The position numbers and the translations under genes are program-made. 64,000 nt of DNA from an uncultured Clostridia bacterium (GTDB lineage: Bacteria; Bacillota; Clostridia; UMGS1810), in contig CAKSTI010000002.1 in the NCBI GenBank assembly GCA_934500705.1, forward strand, positions 1-64,000, read 5' to 3'. Shown piece after piece: positions 49,665 to 59,092 of this stretch (position 1 is its first letter; every line of letters begins with the position of its first letter). The notes under the pieces are model-generated. The model was not told the DNA's origin. It saw only the letters and a program-made list of their open reading frames with translations, and made no database searches.

Positions 49665-52463
49665 TCAGAATTTAATTTTCTTTACAACTTCCGCACAGCG
49701 TCTGCACAGCTTCGGGTGGTCGGAGTCCTCTCCCACCGTTGTGGAGAACATCCAGCAGCGTTCGCACTTGTCGCCGTCCGCCTGGGACACTTTGACCGAA
49801 AGACCCTCTACTTCCTCACCTTTGTATGCGCCGTCGGCACTGCCGTTTGATACCTTTGCATCGGAGATGATAAACAGGGTAACGAGGTCTTTTTCGTTTT
49901 TCTTTAAGAAGTCATAGAGCTTATCCTCGGCAAAGAGCTCAACCTTGGCATTCAAGGAATGACCGATTACCTTGTCCGCTCTTGCGATTTCGAGCGCCTT
50001 GCTGACATCTGTTCTGATTCTTCTTATAAGCTCGTACTTTTCGCCGAGTTTTTCGTCGTTGTATTCCTCTACGTTTTTCGGCATATCGTTAAACAGTACG
50101 CTGTATGTGTCGTCACCTGCATTGTGAGGCATTGCCTGCCAGATTTCCTCTGCGGTGAAGCACAGAACGGGCGAGAGCAGCCTTACAAGGGCGTCGAGAA
50201 TGATGTGCATTGCAGTCTGCGCACTCCTTCTCTCCACGCTGTCGGGCGCCTGGGTGTAGAGTCTGTCTTTGATGATGTCAAGGTAGAAATTACTCATATC
50301 CAGCACGCAGAACTGGTGGATTGCAACCTGCATAAGGTGGAAATCGTAGGTGTCGTACCAGTTTATAACCTTTTTAACAAGAGTGTTGAGTTTGTAGAGC
50401 GCAAAGCGGTCTATCTCTGCCATATCCTCGTATTTAACCTTGTCGGTTTCGGGGTTGAAGTCGCTGAGGTTGCCGAGCATATAACGGGCGGTGTTTCTGA
50501 TTTTGCGGTAGCTTTCGGAAAGCTGCTTTAACATATCGTCGCTGATTTTGATGTCGGACTGATAGTCTGCGGACACAACCCAAAGCCTCAAAATATCCAT
50601 ACCGTATTTTTTGCCGACTTCCTGCGGGTCGATGCCGTTGCCGAGGGATTTGGACATTTTCCTCTTTTCCTCGTCTATGATAAATCCGTGAGTGACAACC
50701 GCCTTGTACGGTGCGCCCAGTCCCATTGCAACCGATGTGAGGAGCGACGACTGGAACCAACCTCTGTACTGGTCGTTTCCTTCGAGATAAAGGTCTGCCG
50801 GCCAGTGAAGCCTGTCGTTTCCTTCACAAACGGCATAGTGAGAGGAACCGGAGTCGAACCACACGTCCATAATGTCCTCTTCTTTGGTAAACTCGGTACA
50901 GCCGCACTTTTCGCACTTTGCGCCGTCCGGAACAAGCTCGGAGGCGTCTGTTGTGTACCAGGCGTCGGAACCGTGTTTGGCAAAAATGTCCGAAATTTTA
51001 TTAATGGTTTCGTCATTGATAAGCTCGTGGCCGCAGTCCTTGCAGTAGAAAATCGGCAGCGGAACGCCCCACTTTCTCTGACGGGAGATGCACCAGTCGT
51101 TTCTGTCCTCAACCATCTTTTTAATTCTGTCCTCGCCCCACTTCGGGTACCAGGTAACGCCCTCTATTGCCTTGATGGCGTCTTTTTTAAATCCGTCAAC
51201 CGACGCAAACCACTGCTCGGTCGCTCTGAAAACAATCGGGTTGCCGCAGCGCCAGCAATGGGGGTACTGGTGGACGATTGGCTCGATTTTGATAAGAGAG
51301 TTTGTCTTTTCGAGTTCCTCTAAAATTGCGGCGTTTGACTTTTCGTAGTACATACCGGCAAACTTGCCTGCCTCGGCGGTCTGATAACCCTTTGAGTCAA
51401 CGGACACGACAATCGGCAAATCATAGCCTTTGCAGGCGATAAAGTCGTCCGCACCAAAGCCGGGGGCGGTGTGAACGCAGCCTGTGCCGGCGTCAAGCGT
51501 TACGTGGTCGCCCACGATGATAAGTGACTCCCTGTCCAAAAACGGGTGACGGCAGGTGATGTATTCAAGGTCTGTGCCCTTAAATTCTTTGACTATCTCA
51601 TAGCTTTCCAGTTCTGCGATTTTTGCAAAGTTCTCCGCAAGCTCGCTTGCAACAACGTAATACTCGCCGTTTGCGGAAACGAGAGCGTAGTCGAACGTGG
51701 GGTTTAAAGAAATTGCCACGTTGCCCGGAAGTGTCCAGGTGGTTGTTGTCCAGATTACAAAGAATATTTTGGACGTATCAAAGCCTGAGAAAACGCCTCT
51801 GTCGTCCTTAACCTGAAATTTTACGTAAATGGACTTTGTTTCGTCCTCGGCGTACTCGATTTCCGCCTCGGCAAGAGCCGTTTCGCAGTCGGTGCACCAG
51901 TAAACCGGCTTCATACCCTTGTAGATAAAGTTTTTCTTTGCCATTGCGCCGAAAACCTTAATCTGCTTTGCCTCAAACTCCGGCTTTAACGTGATGTACG
52001 GGTCGTCAAAATCACCCAGAACGCCAAGCTGTTTAAACTGCTTTTTCTGGTCCTCAATATAGCCGAGTGCAAAGTCACGGCAGATTTTTCTAAACTCCGG
52101 AACGTCCATTTCGTCACGGTTGACTTTGAGCTTTTTAATAGCCTTAACTTCAATCGGCAGACCGTGCGTGTCCCAGCCGGGAACATAGGGCGCTTGAAAG
52201 CCGCTCATATTCTTGTATCTGACGATGATGTCCTTTAAAATCTTGTTAAGGCTGTGACCCAAGTGAATGTCACCGTTTGCAAACGGCGGGCCGTCGTGGA
52301 GAACAAACTTCGGCTTGCCGGAATTTTTCTCCATAAGTTTATAGTAAAGCCTTTCGTCGTCCCACTTCCTCACAAGCTCCGGCTCTTTCTGGGGCAGATT
52401 TGCCCTCATAGAAAAGTCGGTTTTCGGAAGGTTAAGGGTATCTCTGTAATCTAATTCTTCCAC
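49665..52463 (-). CDS. ileS: Isoleucyl-tRNA synthetase
   Basis: A 932-residue class I aminoacyl-tRNA synthetase. The HIGH motif is HLGH in PFANGDIHLGHSLN, the editing (CP1) domain lies at about 190-400 with the TTTWTLPGN segment, and the KMSKS motif is in KRKMSKSLGNG. The C-terminus has a zinc site (CERCW...CRRC). The length and zinc tail are those of the mupirocin-sensitive IleS1 type, though this is an inference. The start is a GTG at 52463, eight bases after TAGGAG; a TTG three codons earlier touches that site. It is preceded by divIVA, 12 bases away, and no T-box leader is seen, so it depends on the division operon. Confidence 0.96.
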   Translation of the reverse strand: MEELDYRDTLNLPKTDFSMRANLPQKEPELVRKWDDERLYYKLMEKNSGKPKFVLHDGPPFANGDIHLGHSLNKILKDIIVRYKNMSGFQAPYVPGWDTHGLPIEVKAIKKLKVNRDEMDVPEFRKICRDFALGYIEDQKKQFKQLGVLGDFDDPYITLKPEFEAKQIKVFGAMAKKNFIYKGMKPVYWCTDCETALAEAEIEYAEDETKSIYVKFQVKDDRGVFSGFDTSKIFFVIWTTTTWTLPGNVAISLNPTFDYALVSANGEYYVVASELAENFAKIAELESYEIVKEFKGTDLEYITCRHPFLDRESLIIVGDHVTLDAGTGCVHTAPGFGADDFIACKGYDLPIVVSVDSKGYQTAEAGKFAGMYYEKSNAAILEELEKTNSLIKIEPIVHQYPHCWRCGNPIVFRATEQWFASVDGFKKDAIKAIEGVTWYPKWGEDRIKKMVEDRNDWCISRQRKWGVPLPIFYCKDCGHELINDETINKISDIFAKHGSDAWYTTDASELVPDGAKCEKCGCTEFTKEEDIMDVWFDSGSSHYAVCEGNDRLHWPADLYLEGNDQYRGWFQSSLLTSVAMGLGAPYKAVVTHGFIIDEEKRKMSKSLGNGIDPQEVGKKYGMDILRLWVVSADYQSDIKISDDMLKQLSESYRKIRNTARYMLGNLSDFNPETDKVKYEDMAEIDRFALYKLNTLVKKVINWYDTYDFHLMQVAIHQFCVLDMSNFYLDIIKDRLYTQAPDSVERRSAQTAMHIILDALVRLLSPVLCFTAEEIWQAMPHNAGDDTYSVLFNDMPKNVEEYNDEKLGEKYELIRRIRTDVSKALEIARADKVIGHSLNAKVELFAEDKLYDFLKKNEKDLVTLFIISDAKVSNGSADGAYKGEEVEGLSVKVSQADGDKCERCWMFSTTVGEDSDHPKLCRRCAEVVKKIKF

Positions 52464-52475
52464 TGTGTGCAACTC

Positions 52476-52922
52476 CTACTCTGTTTTAAATTTATTTACA
52501 ACTTCAATCTGAGCGTTAAGCATACCGACTGCCTGGCTCTTGTAAAGTTCCATTGCAGTCCGCAGCTGTGCGAGCTCGCCGCTCAAATCTTTAATTTTCC
52601 CCTCAGCCTCGGCAATTATTGCCTGCGCTTTAAGATTTGCCTCACTGACGGTGATTTCCGCCTTTTCACGGGCATTTTTTGTCACGTCCTCTGCCGCCTG
52701 CTGAGCTACCATAATGGAGTTTTTCATATTGTCCTCCATTGCCTTGTAGCTGTCTACCAGCTTTGAGAGCGTGTTGATTTTGTCGGTGGACTCAATGGAC
52801 GAGGTGTAGAGCTTTTCGTAATCTGCCAAGATGAGTTCAAGATAGCTGTCCACGTCGTTTTTGTCGTAACCGTTAATCGCCTTTTTAAATGTCTTTGTCT
52901 GAATATCAAGCGGTGTTATCAT
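52476..52922 (-). CDS. divIVA: DivIVA domain protein
   Basis: A 148-residue coiled-coil protein. The N-terminus MITPLDIQTKTFKKAINGYDKNDVDSYL is the membrane-curvature-sensing DivIVA domain, and heptad repeats run through the rest. It would gather at the division septum and poles and place wall-synthesis or chromosome-anchoring partners there. It is shorter than Bacillus DivIVA and might equally act as a GpsB-like protein. It sits in the conserved ylmE-sepF-ylmH-divIVA-ileS order. GGGGG lies eight bases before the ATG. Confidence 0.93.
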   Translation of the reverse strand: MITPLDIQTKTFKKAINGYDKNDVDSYLELILADYEKLYTSSIESTDKINTLSKLVDSYKAMEDNMKNSIMVAQQAAEDVTKNAREKAEITVSEANLKAQAIIAEAEGKIKDLSGELAQLRTAMELYKSQAVGMLNAQIEVVNKFKTE

Positions 52923-52934
52923 ACATATTACCCC

Positions 52935-53708
52935 CTAAATGTATTTTTTCACCTTTATGTGAATTCTGCCTTTTTTGGTAAGGCTTTTGTCTGTTTGTAT
53001 TATCATTTTGCCAAAGCCACGCACGGAGAGAATGTCCCCGTCCGAAATATTTAGCCTTATATCCTTTGCGGTGTTGTAGTTGACGGTGCAGAGTCCCTCC
53101 TCCACGGCTTCTGCGCTCTTGGAGCGTGACATACCCGTTGCGGCGGAGAGCACGCAGTCGAGCCGCAGTGACGAAACGGTGAGGTCGCTTTCCTTAAAAT
53201 TTCTCTCAATTTTAACATCTTCGTCCGCCGTCATTCTTGTAATGCGCACCGTGTCCGATGCAACCTTTTTAAGGTTCATCTCCACAAAGTCCGCAATCTC
53301 GGCGGTTACAAAGACCGCCGCACCGCCGTCCGTCACCGCAATGTCGCCCAAAAGCTCACGCTTTATTCCGAGAGCAAGGATTGAGCCGAGATAGTCACGG
53401 TGAGAGAGCGTCCTGCCGCTTTTCGGAGAGATTTTGAGTGCGGCAATCGGATAGTCGATTTCGCCGCCAAATGTTTCTCCAAATGCCGCAATGCGCCGTT
53501 CCGCCCCGTCGTAACCCCCGAAAAATTCAACGGGAAAGTGCGCCGACAGGCGGCTCTGCGTCATAAGAACCTGACGTGGGTCGAGGAATTTGGAAAACAT
53601 AACTTTGTAAGCGTTCTCGCTCCTTTCGGCAATGTCGCACATCTTGGACAAAAAAAGCTTGTCGTCCGGGTCGGTTATGCCGAAAAGGATTTGTTTTCTG
53701 TCTGCCAT
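52935..53708 (-). CDS. ylmH: YlmH family RNA-binding protein
   Basis: A 257-residue protein with a C-terminal S4 RNA-binding domain (LDCVLSAATGMSRSKSAEAVEEGLCTVN) and an N-terminal domain characteristic of the YlmH family (FLDPRQVLMTQ, GGYDGAERRIAAF). YlmH has been connected with ribosome rescue in Bacillus and is placed in the division cluster of most Firmicutes. It lies between sepF and divIVA with gaps of 3 and 12 bases. The ribosome site is weak and lies in the end of sepF, suggesting coupling. Confidence 0.92.
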   Translation of the reverse strand: MADRKQILFGITDPDDKLFLSKMCDIAERSENAYKVMFSKFLDPRQVLMTQSRLSAHFPVEFFGGYDGAERRIAAFGETFGGEIDYPIAALKISPKSGRTLSHRDYLGSILALGIKRELLGDIAVTDGGAAVFVTAEIADFVEMNLKKVASDTVRITRMTADEDVKIERNFKESDLTVSSLRLDCVLSAATGMSRSKSAEAVEEGLCTVNYNTAKDIRLNISDGDILSVRGFGKMIIQTDKSLTKKGRIHIKVKKYI

Positions 53709-53711
53709 ATT

Positions 53712-54179
53712 TTAAAAGAAGTCAAACAGACCCTGAGTTTTAAGCTCGTCCGAGAAGTCGCCCATAATGCCCATAGTGTACGGCACGAGAAGGAGTATGC
53801 CGTTTGAAACCTTCTGCATACTGCCGTCGAGAGCAAAGACCGCACCGCTTAAAAAGTCTACGATTTTCCTTGCCGTTTCCTTGTCTAACTTTTCCAGGTT
53901 TACAACAACCGGCTTTTTGGACTTTAAGTGTCCGGCAATCTCGGTTGCGTCGCTGTAAGTGGTGGGTTGAAGCACAACCACTTTAAGCTGTGTGGTTGCG
54001 TGAATGTTTACAACCTTGCTCTTTTTTGTATTGTGGTGGGGCGCATAGATATCACCCGTTTTTGCCTTGGGAGCAGGGGTGTAAAAATCGTCCTGTTTTT
54101 CCTCCGCAAGTTCCTCGTCGTCCTCAGATGCGTCACCGATGCCCATAAAATTCATAACCTTGTTAAGAAGGTCGCTCAT
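53712..54179 (-). CDS. sepF: Cell division protein SepF
   Basis: A 155-residue protein that anchors FtsZ to the membrane and shapes the septum. It begins with the membrane-binding amphipathic helix (MSDLLNKVMNFMGIG), followed by an acidic and charged linker of about 55 residues and the C-terminal SepF core (VVVLQPTTYSDATEIAGHL, KPVVVNLEKLD, DFLSGAVFALDGSMQKV). Length is typical. AGGAGG lies seven bases before the ATG. No ftsA or ftsZ gene is in the window. Confidence 0.95.
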   Translation of the reverse strand: MSDLLNKVMNFMGIGDASEDDEELAEEKQDDFYTPAPKAKTGDIYAPHHNTKKSKVVNIHATTQLKVVVLQPTTYSDATEIAGHLKSKKPVVVNLEKLDKETARKIVDFLSGAVFALDGSMQKVSNGILLLVPYTMGIMGDFSDELKTQGLFDFF

Positions 54180-54205
54180 AGTTTTTTCCTCCTATGTAAA
54201 TTGAT

Positions 54206-54883
54206 TTATCTGAACAGTCCCCGTCCGATACGGACGATTGTAGAATTTTCCTCAACTGCAATAACATAATCGTTGCTCATTCCCATAGATAGACAATCCA
54301 TAGTAACATTATCTAATTTTTTTGACGATATGTCAACAGAAATTTTATACAAATTTGAAAAAATTTCGTGTAATTCATCATTTTCCGCCCCCAAAGGCGC
54401 CATTGTCATAAGACCTTTTACCCTCAAATGTGGGAATTTGCTCATTTCCTCGGCGGTTTTGAGTGCGTCCTTCGGCTCAATGCCGCTCTTGCTCTCCTCG
54501 CCGGATACGTTTACCTCAATGAGCACGTCCATAACCTTGCCGATTTTGGCGCACTGCCTGTCTATCTCCTTTGCAAGTTCGACAGAGTCCACAGAATGTA
54601 TCATTGACACCTTGTCGGCAATGTATTTTACCTTGTTTTTTTGCAGGTGGCCTATAAGGTGCCACACGGCACGCCTGTCCACGCTGTCATACTTTTGCAA
54701 AAGCTCCTGCACACGGTTTTCACCGAGGTTTGTAAGTCCCAGCTCAACGGCGTGGTTGATGGTATCTACGTCAACGGTTTTGGTAACTGCCAAAATCATT
54801 ACGTCCTTTGGGTTTCTGCCGCACTTTTGGCACGCAGAATTGATATTTGCTTTTATTATCGGAAGATTTTCGTCAATTTTCAT
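54206..54883 (-). CDS. YggS family pyridoxal phosphate homeostasis protein (YlmE)
   Basis: A 225-residue fold-type III PLP-binding protein without known enzyme activity; it buffers PLP and affects amino acid and keto acid balance. The PLP lysine is in ILAVTKTVDVDTI (about residue 35), and family segments LGENRVQELLQKY, WHLIGHLQKNKVKYI, SGIEPKDAL and the C-terminal LSMGMSNDYVIAVEEGS-like region are present. It is the ylmE gene of the division cluster, four bases after the HlyD-like gene and 26 before sepF. Confidence 0.94.
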   Translation of the reverse strand: MKIDENLPIIKANINSACQKCGRNPKDVMILAVTKTVDVDTINHAVELGLTNLGENRVQELLQKYDSVDRRAVWHLIGHLQKNKVKYIADKVSMIHSVDSVELAKEIDRQCAKIGKVMDVLIEVNVSGEESKSGIEPKDALKTAEEMSKFPHLRVKGLMTMAPLGAENDELHEIFSNLYKISVDISSKKLDNVTMDCLSMGMSNDYVIAVEENSTIVRIGRGLFR

Positions 54884-54887
54884 AAAC

Positions 54888-56096
54888 CTACACCCTCATT
54901 CCCGGTTTGATTTTTTTAGAGCCGGACACAATTACTTCATCATACAGCAGAAGTCCTCCGCTCGATGAATTGTCCTCCTCCGCTATTGCATATTTTCCGC
55001 TTTTATAGCTTATGTTCACCTTTTTGAATTTAACTATTCCGTCGGACACTGTGTAAACGCCCGTTTCGCCGTCCACGACACGCAGTGCCGACGAGGGAAT
55101 TTTAAGTCCCGAATACTTTTTCTTTACAAAGTCGATGTCCAAAAATCGCTCCGTTTCCGCCCAGTCACAGCTTACGTCCGATGTGGCGCATACCACATAT
55201 CTGCCGTTTTTGGGGGCGGAAATGTAGCTTATGGTCGCCGGTACGTCGGTGTTGGAACTGTGATTTCTGAGGTACACCGTGTCGCCCGACTTTATGTCGG
55301 CAAGCTCTTTTTCCGTCGCCGTGACGGCAACGGACCAGTTTAAGCTGTCTATGATTTTGCAGACAATTCCGCTCTTTTCCACGTCCTCTTTGGTAACCTT
55401 TATTTCGGTAAGGGTCTTAAAATCGTCCGGGGTAAGCTCCTTGGTGCTCTCCGGGGTTATGACCTTTTCGTACCCGTCTATCTTTGTGCTGTAATCGCCC
55501 GATGCCGGGGAGTACAAATCCTGGTGCGACTTGCCGAGGTTTTTCTCATAACTTGCCTTTTCCGCCTGCAAGGCGGCAAGGAGCTGCTGACCCGTTCCGC
55601 CGTCGTTCTCGGTGGCGGTGCGGCGGTCGCTCAAAAGTCCGAGTTCGGTTTTTGCCACGGTGATTTTCTTTACGTCCTTTTCCTCGGCGGCGGTGCGCAT
55701 ATCGGAGAGTTTGCGGTTTATGTCCGACTCGGTGCGGTAGCTGTCGGTGTAGCTTGCCTGATTTGCACGGGCGGCGGTGACTTCGGCAATGCGCTCGTTT
55801 ATGCTGATTAGCTTTTTCTTAACGCCTTCGTCCACGGCGTTTTCGTAAATGCTGGCAACGTGCTTGCCCTTGGGCACCATTTCGCCCTCGGTGACCATTG
55901 ACTCCAAAACACCCTTGTAGTCTGCGCTTATTGTGGTTTCTCCCCGTATGACGAGCGCATCGAATGAGTAGGAAAGCTCCATCTCGCCGTGCTGAACCAT
56001 CTCCGTTTTCATATCCGGAGTGAGGTATCTTACAATATTTATAATTACAAAAAGCAAAATCAATATTGTCGGCATCAGCCGTATGAGCTTTTTCAT
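54888..56096 (-). CDS. HlyD-like membrane protein of the division cluster
   Basis: A 402-residue membrane-anchored protein. Residues 7-27 form a single N-terminal membrane segment. Next comes a biotinyl-lipoyl-like half (YKGVLESMVTEGEMVPKGKHVASI), a long coiled coil (about 105-200), and a beta-barrel part, the plan of HlyD/membrane-fusion adaptors. No transporter partner is nearby. In Clostridia a gene of this kind often stands before ylmE-sepF, which hints at an envelope or division role instead of efflux, but that is inference. Its start overlaps the miaA stop by four bases (ATGA). Confidence 0.8.
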   Translation of the reverse strand: MKKLIRLMPTILILLFVIINIVRYLTPDMKTEMVQHGEMELSYSFDALVIRGETTISADYKGVLESMVTEGEMVPKGKHVASIYENAVDEGVKKKLISINERIAEVTAARANQASYTDSYRTESDINRKLSDMRTAAEEKDVKKITVAKTELGLLSDRRTATENDGGTGQQLLAALQAEKASYEKNLGKSHQDLYSPASGDYSTKIDGYEKVITPESTKELTPDDFKTLTEIKVTKEDVEKSGIVCKIIDSLNWSVAVTATEKELADIKSGDTVYLRNHSSNTDVPATISYISAPKNGRYVVCATSDVSCDWAETERFLDIDFVKKKYSGLKIPSSALRVVDGETGVYTVSDGIVKFKKVNISYKSGKYAIAEEDNSSSGGLLLYDEVIVSGSKKIKPGMRV

Positions 56097-57046
56097 CTTG
56101 TGCTCCTTTTTAAATCTTTGTTTATTATATCAATGCAAATTTGTGCGAGTTTTTCTCCGTCCGTTTCGTCAAGGTTTAGCCAGTGGATTTCCTCATCTCT
56201 CTTAAACCAGGTGAGCTGGCGTTTGGCGTAACGGCGTGAGTTCCGCTTTATAAGCTCCGCCATCTCGTCATAGCTCATACCGCCCTTTAAGTACTGCGCC
56301 GCCTCACGGTATCCCAGAGCCTGCATCGAGGTGTTGCTGTCGGTGCAACCCATATCCAAAAGGCGCTGTGTTTCGTCCAAAAGACCCTGTTTGAGCATTA
56401 TATCAACACGCCTGTCTATGCGTGCATACAGGTTTTCACGGCTGCGTGTAAAGCCTATTTTAGATGTCAGATACAGCGGTTCTCTGTTTTTTGTTTCCTC
56501 GTTGTGGGCGGATATTGTCTGCCCCGTAACGTGGTAATATTCCAGCGCACGGATTACCCTCTTTATATTGTTGGGGTGAATGGCGTCGGCGCTCGCTTTA
56601 TCCACATTTTTGAGCACATTGTGGACAAACTCTGCCCCCCTCTCCTCACACAGAGCATTAAGCTCACTGCGGTATTGCAGGTCGGATGAGGCGTCGTCAT
56701 CAAAGCTCAGTCTGCCGGTTAGGGCGTCAACGTAGAGTCCCGTACCGCCGACAATTAGCGGAACAAGTCCACGGTCTTGAATATCCTCCGCTGCGGAGCG
56801 TGCCGCCTTTACGTAGTCGCACACGCTGTAATTTTCGAGCGGACTTACAATGTCCGTCATATGGTGAATTACGCCGTCCGCCTCATCGGGGGTGACCTTA
56901 GCCGTGCCGATGTCCATATATTTGTAAATTTGCATAGAGTCCGCCGAGATAATCTCGGTGCCGAGAAGTTTTGCAATCTCAATCGAGCCTGCCGTTTTGC
57001 CCACGCCCGTCGGACCTACGATGAATACTGCGGTGCGGTTTTGCAT
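56093..57046 (-). CDS. miaA: tRNA dimethylallyltransferase
   Basis: A 317-residue enzyme that transfers a dimethylallyl group to N6 of adenine 37 in tRNAs reading codons with U first. The P-loop is VGPTGVGKT, followed by the family motif IISADSMQIYKYMDIGTAK and the tRNA-contact RRYAKRQLTWFKRDEEI near the C-terminus. Its product is the substrate of MiaB, encoded four genes upstream. It lies three bases after mutL and overlaps the next gene by four bases. Confidence 0.97.
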   Translation of the reverse strand: MQNRTAVFIVGPTGVGKTAGSIEIAKLLGTEIISADSMQIYKYMDIGTAKVTPDEADGVIHHMTDIVSPLENYSVCDYVKAARSAAEDIQDRGLVPLIVGGTGLYVDALTGRLSFDDDASSDLQYRSELNALCEERGAEFVHNVLKNVDKASADAIHPNNIKRVIRALEYYHVTGQTISAHNEETKNREPLYLTSKIGFTRSRENLYARIDRRVDIMLKQGLLDETQRLLDMGCTDSNTSMQALGYREAAQYLKGGMSYDEMAELIKRNSRRYAKRQLTWFKRDEEIHWLNLDETDGEKLAQICIDIINKDLKRSTR

Positions 57047-57049
57047 ATT

Positions 57050-59092
57050 TCACACTATCCTTTTAAACTGTTTTTCAAGACTGTATTTGTTCATTTTAAT
57101 CATAATCGGTCTGCCGTGGGGGCAGGTGTTGATGCCGTCGCCGAGGGCAAGAACGCTCTCGCATAGCGCCTTCATCTCCGCCGTGTTTAAAACGTGGTTT
57201 CCTTTAAGCGCCGCCTTGCACGCAACGATGTGGAGTGCGTCCTCGCTTAACTGCTTTTCTATGTTTTTGGCATTTCCCTCAATAAGTGAGATTATCTCGC
57301 TTATGCAGTCACGTATTTCCTGCTCCTCCAATGTGTCGGGAGCGGTGCGTATGATGATGCTTTTGTCACCGAAGCGGTCAATCTCAAAGCCGAGGCGGTC
57401 GAAAAACTCTTTTTCCCTCTCGGCGCAGTCCAGCTCCGTTGCCGTGAGCGTCATAGTGACGGGCAGGAGCAGGAACTGTGAATTTATGCTCTTTTCGCCA
57501 AACTCCTTTACCAGTCGCTCAAAGTATATCCTCTCGTGGGCGGCGTGCTGGTCTATAAACATCATCTCGTTGTCTTTTTGAATTATCATAAACGTGCCGA
57601 AAACCTGACCCACAAACACAAAGTCCACGCCCTCTCTCGGTGTCGGAACTACGGTTTGCGGTGCGATTTCGCTTGCCGTTTCGGCGGTTGTTACAGGTGT
57701 TTTTTCCGCAGTTTCCGTCGACGTTGCAATCGGCTTTTCGGGTGTTACGGGCGGTTTCTCCGTCGGTTCGTTGGTTGTTACGGGCGGTTTTTCCGCCGTC
57801 AAAGGCAGTTTTTCCGTGCCCTCTTTTAAGACGCCCGCTGCTTTGTACGCATAAAACCTCGATGTGTCCTCACTCGGCGCATCTGCCGAAAACGGTGTTT
57901 TTGTGCTCACCTTTTCGTCCGCCGATGCCTTTGGCGGCGTCGGAGCGTTTGCGGTCTGCGGTGCGTCGGCAACAAATGCGTCCTTTAACAAATTAAGCTC
58001 CATTTGCTTTGCGCTGTCGTAACTCGGTGCCTTTTTTATAACATCGCCCGTTGCCGGTCTGGTGGACGGCATTTTTTTGGCAATGTCCATTTCGGGTATG
58101 TATTTATCTTGTGTGAGCGCATTTTTAACCGCCCAGTACACAAGCGAATACACCTTTTTTTCCTCGGAAAAGCGCACTTCCATCTTTGTCGGGTGCACGT
58201 TTACGTCAACAAGGCGTGGGTTTACCTCAATCTTTAAAACGCACACGGGAAATCGCCCCGTCATAACCGTATTTGTAAACGCCTCGCCCACTGCCATATT
58301 CATAAGACGGCAGGAGATGTTGCGTGAATTTACAAAGAAAATCTGGTGGCGTCTGTCCTTTCTCGCAAGGCGCTGATTGCCTATGTAGCCGGTCACGCTC
58401 ATAGAGTCGTCGGAGTAGGAAACTTCCTGCATATTTTTCATATAATCTCTGCCGAATACGGTGTATATTGCGGAGAGCAGTTTTCCGTCGCCGCTTGACG
58501 AGAGAACGGTTTTGCCGTTGTTTATGTAGTTTACCGCAACTTCGGGGTGCGACAAAATCAGCTTTGTAACAACGTCGGTTATGTAGCCGGTTTCGGTTGC
58601 GTCATTTTTTAAAAACTTCATTCTTGCAGGCGTGTTGTAAAACAGATTTCTCACAATCATTGTTGTGCCGTCCGCACAGCCTGCCTCGTCGTTTTCCAGT
58701 ACCTCGCCGCCCTCTACCGTTACGCATCTGCCGTAGGTCTGCTCCTTGGGCTTGGTAAAAATCTCAACCCTCGCAACGGCGGCAATGCTTGCCAGCGCCT
58801 CGCCACGAAAGCCGAGGGTGTTTATGCCGTCAAGGTCGGCGGCGGTCTTAATCTTGCTTGTTGCGTGGCGCAAAAACGCCGTTTCTATCTCGTCTGCGGC
58901 AATTCCGCAGCCGTTGTCGCTGACTCTTATGTATGTAATGCCGCCCTTTTTAATCTCCACGGTGATGCCCGTTGCGCCTGCATCTATGCAGTTTTCCGCA
59001 AGCTCTTTAACCACCGAGGCAGGTCTTTCGACCACTTCGCCGGCGGCAATCATATTGGATATTTCGGACGGTAAGACATTAATTTTGGTCAT
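57050..59092 (-). CDS. mutL: DNA mismatch repair protein MutL
   Basis: A 680-residue GHKL ATPase that links MutS to strand removal. The N-terminal domain has PSEISNMIAAGEVVERPAS, DNGCGI and GFRGEALASI. A linker of about 130 residues is rich in Pro, Thr and Glu with repeated PPVT units. The C-terminal domain has the metal-dependent endonuclease motif DQHAAHERIYFE, so this MutL can nick DNA itself, as expected in bacteria without MutH. The start overlaps mutS by 14 bases. It is followed by miaA. Confidence 0.97.
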   Translation of the reverse strand: MTKINVLPSEISNMIAAGEVVERPASVVKELAENCIDAGATGITVEIKKGGITYIRVSDNGCGIAADEIETAFLRHATSKIKTAADLDGINTLGFRGEALASIAAVARVEIFTKPKEQTYGRCVTVEGGEVLENDEAGCADGTTMIVRNLFYNTPARMKFLKNDATETGYITDVVTKLILSHPEVAVNYINNGKTVLSSSGDGKLLSAIYTVFGRDYMKNMQEVSYSDDSMSVTGYIGNQRLARKDRRHQIFFVNSRNISCRLMNMAVGEAFTNTVMTGRFPVCVLKIEVNPRLVDVNVHPTKMEVRFSEEKKVYSLVYWAVKNALTQDKYIPEMDIAKKMPSTRPATGDVIKKAPSYDSAKQMELNLLKDAFVADAPQTANAPTPPKASADEKVSTKTPFSADAPSEDTSRFYAYKAAGVLKEGTEKLPLTAEKPPVTTNEPTEKPPVTPEKPIATSTETAEKTPVTTAETASEIAPQTVVPTPREGVDFVFVGQVFGTFMIIQKDNEMMFIDQHAAHERIYFERLVKEFGEKSINSQFLLLPVTMTLTATELDCAEREKEFFDRLGFEIDRFGDKSIIIRTAPDTLEEQEIRDCISEIISLIEGNAKNIEKQLSEDALHIVACKAALKGNHVLNTAEMKALCESVLALGDGINTCPHGRPIMIKMNKYSLEKQFKRIV

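Noticed and set aside
52464..52475. A T-box leader for ileS.
   Set aside because: Only 12 bases separate divIVA from ileS, which leaves no room for one.
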